This document shows positions 25,830 through 35,678 of a DNA stretch of 50,319 nucleotides, piece after piece. The DNA comes from Campylobacterota bacterium (GTDB lineage: Bacteria > Campylobacterota > Campylobacteria > Campylobacterales > Sulfurimonadaceae): positions 1-50,319 of the forward strand of contig JAUPKZ010000002.1 of assembly GCA_030837195.1 (NCBI GenBank), written 5' to 3'. Every line of letters starts with the position of its first letter. The first letter of the stretch is position 1. The notes beneath the pieces were generated by a model. It saw only the letters and a program-made list of their open reading frames with translations, did not search any database and was not told where the DNA came from. The position numbers and the translations under genes were made by a program.

Positions 25830-26183
25830 AATCATCTCTTTTGGATTTGCATCGCTTAGATGCTGCCATGCAAGTTTAGCACCGCCTAGTATGTGAAAAT
25901 GTAGGTGTTTAACCTCTTGCCCTCCGTCATTACCCACATTTGTGATAACTCTATAGCCACTTTTGTCTATGTGTAACTCTTTTGCTGTTTCTTGCATAAA
26001 TATTGACATTTTTTTCATAGTTTCAGAGTCAACTTCATTAAAGCTATCAAAATGTTTTTTAGGGATAACGAGAACATGAATAGGCGCTTTTGGGTTTATA
26101 TCATGAAACGCTAAAAATGCATCATCCTCAAGTATAATATTTGATGGTATCTCTTTTTTTACAATTTTACAAAATATGCACAT
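25827..26183 (-). CDS. HIT-family nucleotide-binding hydrolase (HinT-like)
   Basis: The ~118-residue protein starts MCIFCKIVKKEIPSN and ends with the histidine triad HLHFHILGG, the signature of HinT-type purine nucleoside phosphoramidate hydrolases. The frame is open for ~59 codons upstream, but the real start is the ATG at 26183: it matches the family N-terminus and has AAGGAG at ideal spacing. It is divergent from pheS, an arrangement I also recall from Campylobacter. Confidence 0.93.
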   Translation of the reverse strand: MCIFCKIVKKEIPSNIILEDDAFLAFHDINPKAPIHVLVIPKKHFDSFNEVDSETMKKMSIFMQETAKELHIDKSGYRVITNVGNDGGQEVKHLHFHILGGAKLAWQHLSDANPKEMI

Positions 26184-26252
26184 ATCTATCTCCTTTTTTC
26201 TTATTTTATCATAGAAATTGACGAATGAAGCTATATATAAATTATATTTAAA

Positions 26253-26258
26253 TATAAT
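26253..26258 (+). promoter_or_regulatory. -10 element of the pheST-aroA-ispH operon
   Basis: A perfect TATAAT at 26253-26258 in a very A/T-rich stretch, 67-72 nt before the pheS TTG start. AAGAGG follows at 26275-26280. No -35 or attenuator hairpin is evident. Confidence 0.5.
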
Positions 26259-26324
26259 CGCATATTTAAAATTTAAGAGGTTTTTTGAGGCGCTCTCAAA
26301 TACTTCAAGATATGGATAACAGTA

Positions 26325-27317
26325 TTGAAAAAGTGGTATGACGCAATAAAAGAGGCACAAAGTGTTGATGAGATCGAAGAGATTCGTATTGCCGTGTTTG
26401 GAAAAAAAGGTGTTTTGGTCGCAGAATTTGCCAAGTTAAAATCGGCAAGCGATGATGAAAAAGCAAAAATAGCGCAAGAGTTAAATATTCATAAAAATGC
26501 GTTAATGGATGAGCTTACTTCAAGAAAAATCACTCTTCAAACATTAGAACTCCAAGCTGCGATGAGATCCGAATCGATTGATGTTTCAATGTTTAGTAAA
26601 ACATCGCAATCAGGCGCATTGCATCCTGTTATGCAAACTATGGACAGAATAGTGGAGTATTTTAGTGCAATGAATTTTGCAGTAAAAACTGGAACTATGG
26701 TTGAGGATGATTTTAACAATTTTGAAGCCCTAAACCTACCAAAACACCACCCTGCCAGAGATATGCAAGATACTTTTTATTTTAAAGATGAGATGCTGCT
26801 TCGTACACACACTTCGCCTGTACAAATAAGAACTATGATGAGCACAAAGCCGCCTATTAGGATGATAGCTCCGGGGGCTGTTTTTAGAAGAGATTACGAT
26901 ATTACGCACACCCCGATGTTTCATCAGGTAGAGGGGCTTTTAGTTGACAAAGAGGGAAGAGTCTCTTTTGCAAATTTAAAATATATACTTGAAGATTTTT
27001 TAAAGTATATGTTTGGTGATGTAAGAGTTCGTTTTCGCCCAAGTTTCTTTCCTTTTACTGAACCTTCTGCCGAAGTTGATATATCATGTGTTTTTTGTGA
27101 TGGAGATGGTTGTAGAGTATGTTCAAAGACGGGTTGGCTAGAGGTTCTGGGTTGCGGAATCGTAGATCCTAATGTATTTGAAGCAGTAGGATACGAAAAT
27201 GTGAGCGGATATGCTTTTGGCTTAGGTGTCGAGAGATTTGCAATGCTTATACATCAAATAGGGGATCTTCGCTCGCTCTTTGAGGGAGATATTAAATTGT
27301 TGGAGCAGTTTCAATGA
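26325..27317 (+). CDS. pheS: Phenylalanyl-tRNA synthetase alpha subunit
   Basis: The 330-residue class II synthetase subunit forms an alpha2-beta2 enzyme with PheT. Visible are FGKKGVL at the N-terminus, [60 protein letters not shown] (motif 2) and [22 protein letters not shown] (motif 3). Length matches C. jejuni PheS. The TTG start at 26325 has no ribosome binding site. An overlapping small frame from TTG 26285 (with AGAGG upstream) to TGA 26339-26341 contains ATG 26312, and its end matches this N-terminus if one A is removed from the A run near 26327-26331. So the start is either TTG with coupled initiation or affected by an indel. Confidence 0.95.
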   Translation: MKKWYDAIKEAQSVDEIEEIRIAVFGKKGVLVAEFAKLKSASDDEKAKIAQELNIHKNALMDELTSRKITLQTLELQAAMRSESIDVSMFSKTSQSGALHPVMQTMDRIVEYFSAMNFAVKTGTMVEDDFNNFEALNLPKHHPARDMQDTFYFKDEMLLRTHTSPVQIRTMMSTKPPIRMIAPGAVFRRDYDITHTPMFHQVEGLLVDKEGRVSFANLKYILEDFLKYMFGDVRVRFRPSFFPFTEPSAEVDISCVFCDGDGCRVCSKTGWLEVLGCGIVDPNVFEAVGYENVSGYAFGLGVERFAMLIHQIGDLRSLFEGDIKLLEQFQ

Positions 27318-29656
27318 TAGTAACAAAAAGCTGGTTAAATGAGTGGATAGATATAAGCAAAGTATCTACAGATGTGTTGGCGAAAATGCTAAATTCTATC
27401 GGGCTTGAGGTTGATAGAGTACATAGTTACAATATTGCAAAAGGCATTGTCTTTGGAAAAGTTTTAGAGTGTGAAAAACACCCTGAGGCGGATAAACTCT
27501 CTGTTTGTAAAGTAGATGTGGGGGGCGAGAGTCCACTTCAAATAGTTTGCGGCGCTTCAAATGTAAGAGCAGGACTTGATGTTGTAGTTGCTACAATCGG
27601 TACCGTTATGCCAAGCGGCTTAGTTATAAAGCCCGTAAAACTCAGAGGCATAGAGTCAAGCGGGATGATATGCTCCGCCGTAGAAATAGGACTTGAGGAT
27701 TGCCAAAGCGGTATTATTGAACTTGATAAAAGCATAGGAAAGTTTGTTCTAGGACAAGAGGTATGTGAAAATCCTTTTTTTAATGATGATTTGATAGAGA
27801 TTGAACTTACCGCAAACAGAGGCGATTGCTTAAGCATTATGGGGATAGCAAGAGATTTGAGTGCAGCTCTTGATAAGCCTCTTAGAGAGATAACATACAA
27901 AGAAGATGAAGAAAAAAGAGTCGGAATCGGAAGAATTTTGTCTCTTTCTCATGAAAATAACCTTAATGTAAACCTTAAATACCGTGCAGTTGATTTAAAA
28001 GAGTTAAAGATCCCTTTTCTGATGAAGTTAAGGTTATCTCAAATACAGAGCAAAGCAGACTCAAATATAGACTATTTGATGTTGTATGTGATGCATAATT
28101 GCGGAGTAGTTTTAAGAGCGTATAATTACGGCTTTTTCTCTATTGCTAATGAGCAGTTGGCTAAAGTTGCACTTTTGCAAGATGAGAACGGTTTTGCTTC
28201 TATAATGAATAAATCAAAAGAAAAAGCCTCTGCTATAGGCGTTATGCAAGAAGATGCTTCTAGAGTCACATATGAAAACGGTATAGTTTTGATTGAAGCA
28301 AGCTATATCGCCCCGGATGAAATCTCAAAAAAAATGCAAAGTAAAAAAATAGCCTCAAATTATGACTACTATAGAGCATCAAGAGGAAGTGAGCCTTACT
28401 TGGATATAGGTCTTAATTCTGCTATCGGAATGATACAAAAAAATTCATCTTCATCTGTGTATGGCGGAGTAATTGAACTGTGCGAAGAGCCTGAAGATAA
28501 GATAATAAGCGTTTCTAAAAATGAGATTGATGAAATTATAGGTACAAAAATAGATAAAGCTAAAATTACAAAAATACTTAAAAACCTAGGTTTTGATACT
28601 GAAAAATCATCAGGCGAAAACTTTGTCATTAGCGTTGCGCAACATAGACACGATATCGTAAATAGACAAGATATTGCAGAAGAGATTGTAAGAATGGTCG
28701 GCATTGACAACATCGAGTCAAAACCGTTTATTTTTAGTGAAGAAAATAGACTAAAAGATGACTATTTTGCCTATAAAAAAAGACAAACTTACAGACAGAA
28801 GGCGGCATATAGCGGTTTTTTTGAGAGTGTTCATTTTGTTTTTGACGAGAAAAAAGTGCTTCAAGAGTATGGCTTTGACACTATAGATGAGGATAAAGAG
28901 TTATTAAACCCCATAGTAAATACGCTAGATACTTTAAGAACGACTTTATTGACAGGGTTGCTTAGAGCGGCATCAAATAACAGTAAAAACGGTTATTCGT
29001 CTATCAGACTATTTGAAGTCGGCTCTGTTTATAGTGCGCAAAGAGAAGAATCGCTAAAAATGGCACTTCTGTTTTCTGGGGATAGAGAGACTCAAAACCT
29101 CTCAAATGCAGGAAGAGCCGCAAAAGTTGATTTCTCTTTTTTTGCACAAAAGATTTCCGATATTATCGGAGATTTTACGCTAAGCGAGTATAAAACAAAA
29201 CATAGTCTTTCTCATCCGTATCAGTGCGCTGCTGTCAAAATCGGTAATGATAAGATAGGCGAACTATTTAGGGTTCATCCTGAGGTTGAAGAGAGTTATG
29301 ATTTGGGCGCAACATTTATGTGTGAACTTGACTTTAACAAATTGGATTTTGCGATAAAAACTGCAAAAAACTCTTCAAAATATCAGGCTTCTTTTAGAGA
29401 CTTGAGTATAGTGATGCCAAAAGAGATGAGCTATGAAAAGGTAAAGAGCACAATAGAAAAGTCTGCAACAGGCGAGCTTGTTCGTTTTTATCCGGTAGAT
29501 AAATATAGCGATGCTACTTTAGGCGAAAATATGAGTTTAACGCTTAGATTTGTACTTCAATCGTATGAAAAGACTTTAGAAGAAGAGGATATTAGTAAAT
29601 CTATGAGTGCAATCTTGAACTCATTAAACAGTGAACTTGGAATTACAATCAGATGA
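27314..29656 (+). CDS. pheT: Phenylalanyl-tRNA synthetase beta subunit
   Basis: The 780-residue partner of PheS. It has an N-terminal tRNA-binding OB domain (about 40-150, [22 protein letters not shown]), B3/B4 editing and B5 domains, the [12 protein letters not shown] segment, [21 protein letters not shown], and a C-terminal ferredoxin-fold anticodon-binding domain ([10 protein letters not shown] to the end). Length is typical for bacteria. The ATG overlaps the pheS TGA by 4 nt, and the gene itself overlaps aroA by 4 nt, so translation is coupled along the operon. Confidence 0.97.
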   Translation: MIVTKSWLNEWIDISKVSTDVLAKMLNSIGLEVDRVHSYNIAKGIVFGKVLECEKHPEADKLSVCKVDVGGESPLQIVCGASNVRAGLDVVVATIGTVMPSGLVIKPVKLRGIESSGMICSAVEIGLEDCQSGIIELDKSIGKFVLGQEVCENPFFNDDLIEIELTANRGDCLSIMGIARDLSAALDKPLREITYKEDEEKRVGIGRILSLSHENNLNVNLKYRAVDLKELKIPFLMKLRLSQIQSKADSNIDYLMLYVMHNCGVVLRAYNYGFFSIANEQLAKVALLQDENGFASIMNKSKEKASAIGVMQEDASRVTYENGIVLIEASYIAPDEISKKMQSKKIASNYDYYRASRGSEPYLDIGLNSAIGMIQKNSSSSVYGGVIELCEEPEDKIISVSKNEIDEIIGTKIDKAKITKILKNLGFDTEKSSGENFVISVAQHRHDIVNRQDIAEEIVRMVGIDNIESKPFIFSEENRLKDDYFAYKKRQTYRQKAAYSGFFESVHFVFDEKKVLQEYGFDTIDEDKELLNPIVNTLDTLRTTLLTGLLRAASNNSKNGYSSIRLFEVGSVYSAQREESLKMALLFSGDRETQNLSNAGRAAKVDFSFFAQKISDIIGDFTLSEYKTKHSLSHPYQCAAVKIGNDKIGELFRVHPEVEESYDLGATFMCELDFNKLDFAIKTAKNSSKYQASFRDLSIVMPKEMSYEKVKSTIEKSATGELVRFYPVDKYSDATLGENMSLTLRFVLQSYEKTLEEEDISKSMSAILNSLNSELGITIR

Positions 29657-30933
29657 ATAGTGCAAAAGTTACAAAAGCATCACCTTTTTCGCTTAATATA
29701 GATACTATCGCACCGGATAAATCTATCTCTCATCGTTGCGCAATGTTTGCAATGCTTGCAGATGGAGTAAGCGAGATAGAAAATTTTTTAAGAGCGGAGG
29801 ATACTCTTAACTCTTTAAATATAGTTAAAAATCTGGGTGCAAAAGTAGAGGATGACGGTAATATTATAAAAATCAGCTCTGAGGGCATAAAAGAGAGTAG
29901 TGAAATTTTAGATTGTGGAAACTCAGGTACGGGCATAAGACTTTTTTGCGGACTTTTAAGCTCTGCAGAGGGTCATTTCGTTTTAACGGGAGATGAATAT
30001 CTTCGCCGTCGTCCTATGAAGAGAGTTACGCAACCGCTAAGAGATATCGGAGCAAAGCTTGACGGACGGAAGGATGGAGATTTGGCACCACTTAGTATCC
30101 GTGGAGCTTCGCTTAAAGCATTTCATTATGAAAGCAAAATTGCATCTGCCCAAGTAAAAAGCGCAATGATACTCGCAGCACTTAGAGCAGATGGAATCTG
30201 TACATATACTGAGCCGGAACTAAGCCGTGACCATACCGAGAGAATGTTAAAAGGTATGGGTGCAGATATTGAAGTAAACGGACTGAGAACAACTATTAAG
30301 CCAATGACAAAACTTTTGACCCCTTTAAAAATCAGAGTTCCTGCAGACCCATCAAGCGCATTTTTCTTTGCGGTAGCAGCTGCTATAACTCCAAATGCAA
30401 GTATTGTGTTAGAAGGGGTAACACTAAATGTTACAAGAATAGAAGCATTTAGGGCATTAGAGAGAATGGGTGCGGATATCAGATATGAGATAACGCAAGA
30501 TAAATATGAACCTATAGGAAATATAAGTGTTAAGCATGCTCCTCTAAAAGCTATTACGGTTGAAGATAATATCTCATGGCTTATAGACGAACTTCCGGCA
30601 CTCTCTATTGCTTTTGCGTGTGCAGAGGGCATAAGTGTGGTTAAAAATGCCGAGGAACTTAGAGTAAAAGAGAGCGATAGAATCTCCACTGTAGTAAACG
30701 GCTTAAAAGCTTGTGGCATAGAGGTTGAAGAGTTCCATGACGGTTATAGCGTAAAAGGCGCAGAACTTAAGGAAGCAACGGTTAATAGTCACGGAGATCA
30801 TAGAATAGCTATGAGTTTTATGATAGCAGGGTTAAAGTGTGGAATGAGTGTAGAAGATGTAGATTGTGTAAATACATCTTTTCCTAACTTTTTTGAACTG
30901 CTCTCTAGGATAACAAAAGTTGAAGTAAAGTAG
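29653..30933 (+). CDS. aroA: 3-phosphoshikimate 1-carboxyvinyltransferase (EPSP synthase)
   Basis: The 426-residue enzyme joins shikimate-3-phosphate and phosphoenolpyruvate in the chorismate pathway. Motifs are PDKSISHRCAMF (lysine and serine of the PEP site), DCGNSGTGIRLFCG, GDEYLRRRPMKR, DPSSAFFFAVAAA and ELRVKESDR. It overlaps pheT by 4 nt and precedes ispH by 10 nt, the same order as I recall in Campylobacter. aroB, another gene of the pathway, lies at 48.2 kb. Confidence 0.97.
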   Translation: MNSAKVTKASPFSLNIDTIAPDKSISHRCAMFAMLADGVSEIENFLRAEDTLNSLNIVKNLGAKVEDDGNIIKISSEGIKESSEILDCGNSGTGIRLFCGLLSSAEGHFVLTGDEYLRRRPMKRVTQPLRDIGAKLDGRKDGDLAPLSIRGASLKAFHYESKIASAQVKSAMILAALRADGICTYTEPELSRDHTERMLKGMGADIEVNGLRTTIKPMTKLLTPLKIRVPADPSSAFFFAVAAAITPNASIVLEGVTLNVTRIEAFRALERMGADIRYEITQDKYEPIGNISVKHAPLKAITVEDNISWLIDELPALSIAFACAEGISVVKNAEELRVKESDRISTVVNGLKACGIEVEEFHDGYSVKGAELKEATVNSHGDHRIAMSFMIAGLKCGMSVEDVDCVNTSFPNFFELLSRITKVEVK

Positions 30934-30943
30934 GGTTGCTATC

Positions 30944-31771
30944 GTGAGAATTGAACTTGCAGAGAGTTATGGGTTTTGTTTTGGAGTTAAAAGAGCTATA
31001 AAAATAGCAGAAGAGAATAAAAACTCTGCAACCTACGGACCGCTTATTCATAACTCAAAAGAGATAGAAAGACTGGAGAAGGATTTTAAAGTCGGACTTA
31101 CTAATGATCATAAAAGCTTTTCTTCAGGCGAGAAGGCAGTAATTAGAACACACGGTATCCCGAAAAATGAACTAGAAGAGTTAAGGGCAAACAAGGTAGA
31201 TGTTGTAGATGCAACTTGCCCTTATGTGACCAAGCCGCAGCAAATTTGTCAGGAGATGAGTGAAGCCGGATATGAAATAATTATATTTGGGGATGATGCG
31301 CATCCTGAGATAAAAGGCGTTAAAAGCTATGCAAAATATGGTGCAACGGTTGTAACATCGTCTTTGGATTTGGAAAATATAAAACTCAAAGATAGGATTG
31401 CTCTTGTTGCGCAAACTACTAGGCGCGTTGAAGATTATTTGGAAATTGCCAACTATCTTATACCCAGACATAAAGAGGTTAGAGTTTTTAATACTATTTG
31501 CAATGCAACATTTGAAAATCAAGAAGCAGCTCGAAAACTTGCCAAAAAAGCAGATGTTATGATTATAGTCGGCGGTAAAAACTCCTCAAACACAAAAGAA
31601 CTTTTTAAAATAGCTTCCGATAACTGCAAAGACAGTTACCATATAGAGGATGAAAAAGAGCTAGATTTTTCTTGGTTTGAGGGTAAAGAGCTTTGCGGTA
31701 TTAGTGCAGGGGCATCTACTCCGGATTGGATTATTCAAAATGTTGTTAGTGCTATAGAGAGCAATTTATAA
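30944..31771 (+). CDS. ispH: 4-hydroxy-3-methylbut-2-enyl diphosphate reductase
   Basis: The 275-residue iron-sulfur enzyme of the last step of the MEP pathway yields IPP and DMAPP. The three cluster cysteines are C12 (GFCFGVKRA), C92 (DATCPYV) and C186 (NTICNATF). The substrate histidines sit in GPLIHN and RTHG, and GKNSSNTKEL is also present. The start is GTG at 30944; the protein aligns from its first residues with the family. Its product feeds the polyprenyl synthase at 15.9 kb. The next gene has its own promoter. Confidence 0.97.
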   Translation: MRIELAESYGFCFGVKRAIKIAEENKNSATYGPLIHNSKEIERLEKDFKVGLTNDHKSFSSGEKAVIRTHGIPKNELEELRANKVDVVDATCPYVTKPQQICQEMSEAGYEIIIFGDDAHPEIKGVKSYAKYGATVVTSSLDLENIKLKDRIALVAQTTRRVEDYLEIANYLIPRHKEVRVFNTICNATFENQEAARKLAKKADVMIIVGGKNSSNTKELFKIASDNCKDSYHIEDEKELDFSWFEGKELCGISAGASTPDWIIQNVVSAIESNL

Positions 31772-31827
31772 ATATTTCCCTTTTGTAAAAATTTATACAA
31801 TTTATAAAAATATTATCAATAATTGGT

Positions 31828-31833
31828 TATAAT
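31828..31833 (+). promoter_or_regulatory. -10 element of rpsA
   Basis: A perfect TATAAT at 31828-31833 (context TTGGT-TATAAT-TGC), 33 nt before the rpsA ATG at 31866, in the 94-nt ispH-rpsA gap. AAGAGG at 31853-31858 is a strong ribosome binding site. A good -35 is not visible. Confidence 0.55.
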
Positions 31834-31865
31834 TGCGAAATTTTTATGTAACAAGAGGATAGGCT

Positions 31866-33524
31866 ATGGCGTTCGTTAACGAATCATTTGAAGAAGAAGA
31901 AAATTTTGCAGAGATGTTTGCAGCAAGTGAAAAACAACAAGAAACTACTCGTATAGTAGAGGGAGAGATTGTTGAAATTCAAGCAGAGGAAAATAGAGCT
32001 TTAGTCGGTATCGGCGATAAGTTAGAAGGTATTCTTAGTTTAGACGAGATCAGCGAAAAAGGCAAACTAAAGTTCAAAGTCGGCGATAAAATCAAAGTTA
32101 TGGTAACGGGTTATTATAATGAGCGCCCGAAAATATCGTATAAAAAAGTTTTAGAGCAACAAAAGACAATCGACTTTATAGATGCACATAAAGATGATTT
32201 TGAAGATGTTATCATTGATGGCGTTATTACTAAGAAAAACCGTGGCGGTTATGTCGTAGAAGCTAATGATGTGACATTTTTCTTGCCTCGTTCTCTCGCT
32301 GCATTCAAAGATAGTGATGAAGTAATCGGTCGTAAAATCAAAGCACAAGTTGTAAAGATAGATCAAGACCAAAATACAATCGTTTTATCTCGCCGCAAAC
32401 TTTTCAATGAAGAGCGCAAAAAGAAAAAAGAAGTAATTGATAGTCTTTTAGAGAGCGATGCAATCATTCAAGGGACCATTAAAAAAATCACAAGCTATGG
32501 TATGTTCGTAGATGTTGGCGGTGTTGATGGATTAGTTCACTATAATGAAATAAGCTACAAAGGTCCTGTTAACCCTTCTAAACTTTACAAAGAGGGTGAT
32601 GTTGTAGATGTTAAAGCTATCTCTTACGATAAAGACAAAAGACATCTTTCTTTATCGATTAAAGCAGTTCAATCAGACCCATGGGCAGAGGTTGAGAGCG
32701 AGTTAGACGAGGGCGATACTATTACCGTTACGGTTTCTAATATTGAAGCTTACGGAGCATTTGTAGATCTCGGAAACGATATTGAAGGCTTCTTGCACAT
32801 ATCTGAAATATCTTGGGATAAAAATGTTAAGAACCCTGCAGATTACTTAACGGTAGGGCAAGAGATTGATGTTGAAGTTATAGAAATTAATCCTAAAACA
32901 CATAAATTAAGAGTTTCACTAAAAAAACTTCTGCCTAAGCCTTTTGATGAATTTTCAAAAAAACACAGTGAAGGTGATGTAGTATCGGGTGTTGTCACAT
33001 CTATTACAGACTTTGGTGCATTTGTTCGCATTGACGGAGTGGAAGGTCTTTTACATAATCAAGATATCTCATGGGATAAAAATGCAAAATGTAAAGATGT
33101 TTTAAAAGTTGGCGACAAGGTTGAAGTAAAAATTGCAAAAATCAGCCCTGAAGATCAAAAAATATCACTTAACAGAAAAGCTCTATTGGAGAGTCCGATA
33201 GATACATTTGCAAAAACACACAAAATTAATACGATTGTAAGCGGCACTATTCGCGACATTAAAGACTTTGGCGTATTTGTTTCATTGCAAGACGGCGTAG
33301 ATGCTCTTATCCGTGATGAAGATTTAGCTCCGCTTGTAAAAGATGAACTAAAAGTAGGGCAAACTATAGATGCTGCAATTGCTGTTGTAGATACTAAAAA
33401 AGATCGTATCCGTCTTTCCGTAAAAAAATTAGATTACATAAAAAATCAAGCAATGCTTGAAGAAATCAATGATGATGAATCACACTCTCTTGGTGATTTA
33501 ATAAAAGATAAATTTAAGAAATAA
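31866..33524 (+). CDS. rpsA: 30S ribosomal protein S1
   Basis: The 552-residue mRNA-binding ribosomal protein is built of six S1 OB-fold repeats (roughly 30-95, 115-175, 200-265, 285-350, 370-435 and 460-525). The best-conserved repeats read GMFVDVGGVDGLVHYNEIS, GAFVDLGNDIEGFLHISEIS and GAFVRIDGVEGLLHNQDIS. It recruits mRNA to the 30S subunit. Length is close to the E. coli protein (557). It follows ispH with a 94-nt gap holding its own promoter and is followed by a small membrane-protein gene after 2 nt. Confidence 0.96.
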   Translation: MAFVNESFEEEENFAEMFAASEKQQETTRIVEGEIVEIQAEENRALVGIGDKLEGILSLDEISEKGKLKFKVGDKIKVMVTGYYNERPKISYKKVLEQQKTIDFIDAHKDDFEDVIIDGVITKKNRGGYVVEANDVTFFLPRSLAAFKDSDEVIGRKIKAQVVKIDQDQNTIVLSRRKLFNEERKKKKEVIDSLLESDAIIQGTIKKITSYGMFVDVGGVDGLVHYNEISYKGPVNPSKLYKEGDVVDVKAISYDKDKRHLSLSIKAVQSDPWAEVESELDEGDTITVTVSNIEAYGAFVDLGNDIEGFLHISEISWDKNVKNPADYLTVGQEIDVEVIEINPKTHKLRVSLKKLLPKPFDEFSKKHSEGDVVSGVVTSITDFGAFVRIDGVEGLLHNQDISWDKNAKCKDVLKVGDKVEVKIAKISPEDQKISLNRKALLESPIDTFAKTHKINTIVSGTIRDIKDFGVFVSLQDGVDALIRDEDLAPLVKDELKVGQTIDAAIAVVDTKKDRIRLSVKKLDYIKNQAMLEEINDDESHSLGDLIKDKFKK

Positions 33525-33526
33525 CT

Positions 33527-34006
33527 GTGCAAATGATACTAAAATGGCTTACTCCGCTCATAGCAGTAGGAGTGGCTATTTTTATCGTTCTTTTTCTTGT
33601 TTCAATTAATTCAAACGATCAGGCTATCAATGTAGTTTCACATGAAGAAAAAGGTGAAGCTATTGTAGAAAAACAAAAAGAGACTTGGCTGGACAGTTTT
33701 TCAAAAACTCAGATTCTGGGTTATTTTTATCCGGTTAACGAAGTATTAATCAAAGTTGATCTAAATGAGAATGCAGTAAGTCATACAGCATATAAACTAT
33801 CCGCATCACTACTTGACCCTTATCAACTTTTTTGTTTAGAAGAAGAATTAAAACAGCATGAGTTAAAATATTTTCTCAAAAAAGAGAAAGATAGCACGGA
33901 ACTGCTTATTTACTCCAAAGAGAAGGAAAAGCTAGATTCCCTAATTAAAGTGTTAAAAAACTATCAAATTAAAGCCGAAATAGGGCTACATAAAGAGGAT
34001 ATATAA
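33527..34006 (+). CDS. Membrane-anchored hypothetical protein between rpsA and serA
   Basis: The 159-residue protein has one N-terminal transmembrane segment (WLTPLIAVGVAIFIVLFLVSI) and a ~125-residue soluble, probably periplasmic domain rich in lysine and glutamate, with no motif I recognise. Starts at GTG 33527 or ATG 33533 are both possible; the ribosome binding site is weak. It begins 2 nt after rpsA and its stop overlaps the serA ATG by 1 nt. A hypothetical gene sits in the same place between rpsA and serA in Campylobacter, so the gene is probably conserved in the phylum. Confidence 0.7.
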   Translation: MQMILKWLTPLIAVGVAIFIVLFLVSINSNDQAINVVSHEEKGEAIVEKQKETWLDSFSKTQILGYFYPVNEVLIKVDLNENAVSHTAYKLSASLLDPYQLFCLEEELKQHELKYFLKKEKDSTELLIYSKEKEKLDSLIKVLKNYQIKAEIGLHKEDI

Positions 34007-35595
34007 TGCAAAAATATACTATAGTCGTTTGTGATCATATTCATGAAGCAGGTTTAGATATACTAAAAAAAGATGATAATATTAATCTTATCATGGCCGC
34101 AGATGAGGATAAAGAGAAATTATTAACAATTATTGAAAGCGCCGATGTCGCAATAACAAGAAGTTCTACAGATGTTGATGAAAAGTTTATAGCACATTGT
34201 AAAAATATGAAAGCAATCGTTCGTGCAGGCGTAGGTGTCGATAATGTCGATATTCAAGGATGCTCTAAAGAGGGTATTATAGTTATGAATGTTCCTACTG
34301 CAAACACTATTGCGGCAGTTGAGCTTACTATGGCTCATATGCTCTCTTGTATGAGATCGTTTCCATACTCTCATAACCACCTTAAACAAGAGAGAGTTTG
34401 GAAAAGAGAAAAGTGGTATGGCTATGAGCTAAAAGGCAAGAAACTTGGTGTTATAGGTTTTGGTAACATAGGAAGCCGTGTTGCAAAGAGAGCACAGGCG
34501 TTTGAGATGGATATAGTCGCATATGACCCATACATCAATCCTTCAAAAGTAACCGATCTTAATATGCTCTATACTAAAAATTTTGATGATATTTTGGCTT
34601 GTGATATTATTACTATTCATACGCCAAAAAACAAAGAAACAACAAATATGATAGATAGTGCAGAGATAGCAAAAATGAAGGACGGTGTTGTTCTTATAAA
34701 CTGTGCAAGAGGCGGTCTTTATAATGAAGAAGCACTTTATAACGGACTAAAGAGCGGTAAAATTCGTTTTGCAGGTATAGATGTTTTTATGAAAGAGCCT
34801 GCCATAAATCATCCGCTTCTTGATTTAGATAATGTAACGGTTTCTCCACACTTGGGTGCAAATACTTATGAATCGCAATATAATATAGCAGTGCAGGCTG
34901 CAGAGAATGCAATTCAGGCAGCAAAAGGCATTGCATACCCGCATGCTATGAATTTACCGATTGATGAGACAAAAATACCGGCATTTGTAAAACCGTTCTT
35001 AGAGATGGGGCAAAAAATAGGGTTTTTAGAGACTCAGCTTAATCAGTCTCAAATCGTATCTATAAAAGTAAGCGGGCAGGGTGAAATAGCAAAATATGTT
35101 GACTCTCTTGCTACATTTGTTGCAGTCGGTGCTATGAGCCAGATAAGTGATGATACTATAAACTATGTAAACGCCGACTTTGTTGCAAAAGAAAAAGGTA
35201 TAAAAATAGAGTTTGAAGCATTGCAAGACTCAGTTGTATATAAAAACCTAATTACTATAAAGCTAACAACTGCAGCCGGCGGTACCACGACGATTAGTGC
35301 GACAATTTTTGATGACAATGTCTTTAGAATAGTCTCGATTGACGGTTTTGATATTGAAGTTGCATTTAAGGGCGATATGATTGTACTTAAAAATCAAGAT
35401 GTTCCGGGAGTAATAGGAAGCATTGGAACTATTTTAGCGAAGCATAATGTTAATATTGCAGACTTTTCTCTCGCTAGAAACAGTAAAAAACAGGCACTCG
35501 CCGTTATACTTGTAGATAGCATTATAAGCAATGAAACTTTGGATGAGCTATTGAAAATTGATGCTTGTTCAAGTGTACAGTACGCTAGACTTTAA
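34006..35595 (+). CDS. serA: D-3-phosphoglycerate dehydrogenase
   Basis: The 529-residue enzyme is the first of serine synthesis. It has the NAD-binding GKKLGVIGFGNIGSRVAKRA, the catalytic arginine in VLINCARGGLYNEEAL, a histidine in VSPHLGANTYESQ, an intervening allosteric substrate-binding domain (about 310-450) and a C-terminal ACT domain (DVPGVIGSIGTILAKHNVNIADF). This is the long form with ACT regulation by serine. The ATG overlaps the previous stop by 1 nt. A strong hairpin at 35617-35644 follows, facing a convergent efflux operon. Confidence 0.96.
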   Translation: MQKYTIVVCDHIHEAGLDILKKDDNINLIMAADEDKEKLLTIIESADVAITRSSTDVDEKFIAHCKNMKAIVRAGVGVDNVDIQGCSKEGIIVMNVPTANTIAAVELTMAHMLSCMRSFPYSHNHLKQERVWKREKWYGYELKGKKLGVIGFGNIGSRVAKRAQAFEMDIVAYDPYINPSKVTDLNMLYTKNFDDILACDIITIHTPKNKETTNMIDSAEIAKMKDGVVLINCARGGLYNEEALYNGLKSGKIRFAGIDVFMKEPAINHPLLDLDNVTVSPHLGANTYESQYNIAVQAAENAIQAAKGIAYPHAMNLPIDETKIPAFVKPFLEMGQKIGFLETQLNQSQIVSIKVSGQGEIAKYVDSLATFVAVGAMSQISDDTINYVNADFVAKEKGIKIEFEALQDSVVYKNLITIKLTTAAGGTTTISATIFDDNVFRIVSIDGFDIEVAFKGDMIVLKNQDVPGVIGSIGTILAKHNVNIADFSLARNSKKQALAVILVDSIISNETLDELLKIDACSSVQYARL

Positions 35596-35616
35596 TCTTC
35601 TAACTATTGTGTTACG

Positions 35617-35644
35617 CACTAAAACGAACGAGTTCGTTTTAGTG
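35617..35644. terminator. 13-bp perfect hairpin, bidirectional terminator or REP-like unit
   Basis: CACTAAAACGAAC (35617-35629) and GTTCGTTTTAGTG (35632-35644) are perfectly complementary, giving a 13-bp stem with a CGAG-type loop after opening the closing pair. It separates the convergent serA and RND genes. A second, smaller hairpin (AGGAACTTTAGTCCCT, 35647-35662) is right beside it, so the pair may be one unit of a dispersed repeat. Only one copy lies in this window. Confidence 0.6.
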
Positions 35645-35678
35645 GCAGGAACTTTAGTCCCTAATTCAAAACTCTCTT

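Noticed and set aside
26259-26324. pheST attenuator or leader peptide
   Set aside because: No phenylalanine-rich leader and no alternative hairpins are visible; only the frame oddity at the start is reported.
30126-30719. 197-codon open frame on the minus strand opposite aroA
   Set aside because: It has shadow composition and no recognisable motif; aroA motifs cover the same bases on the plus strand.
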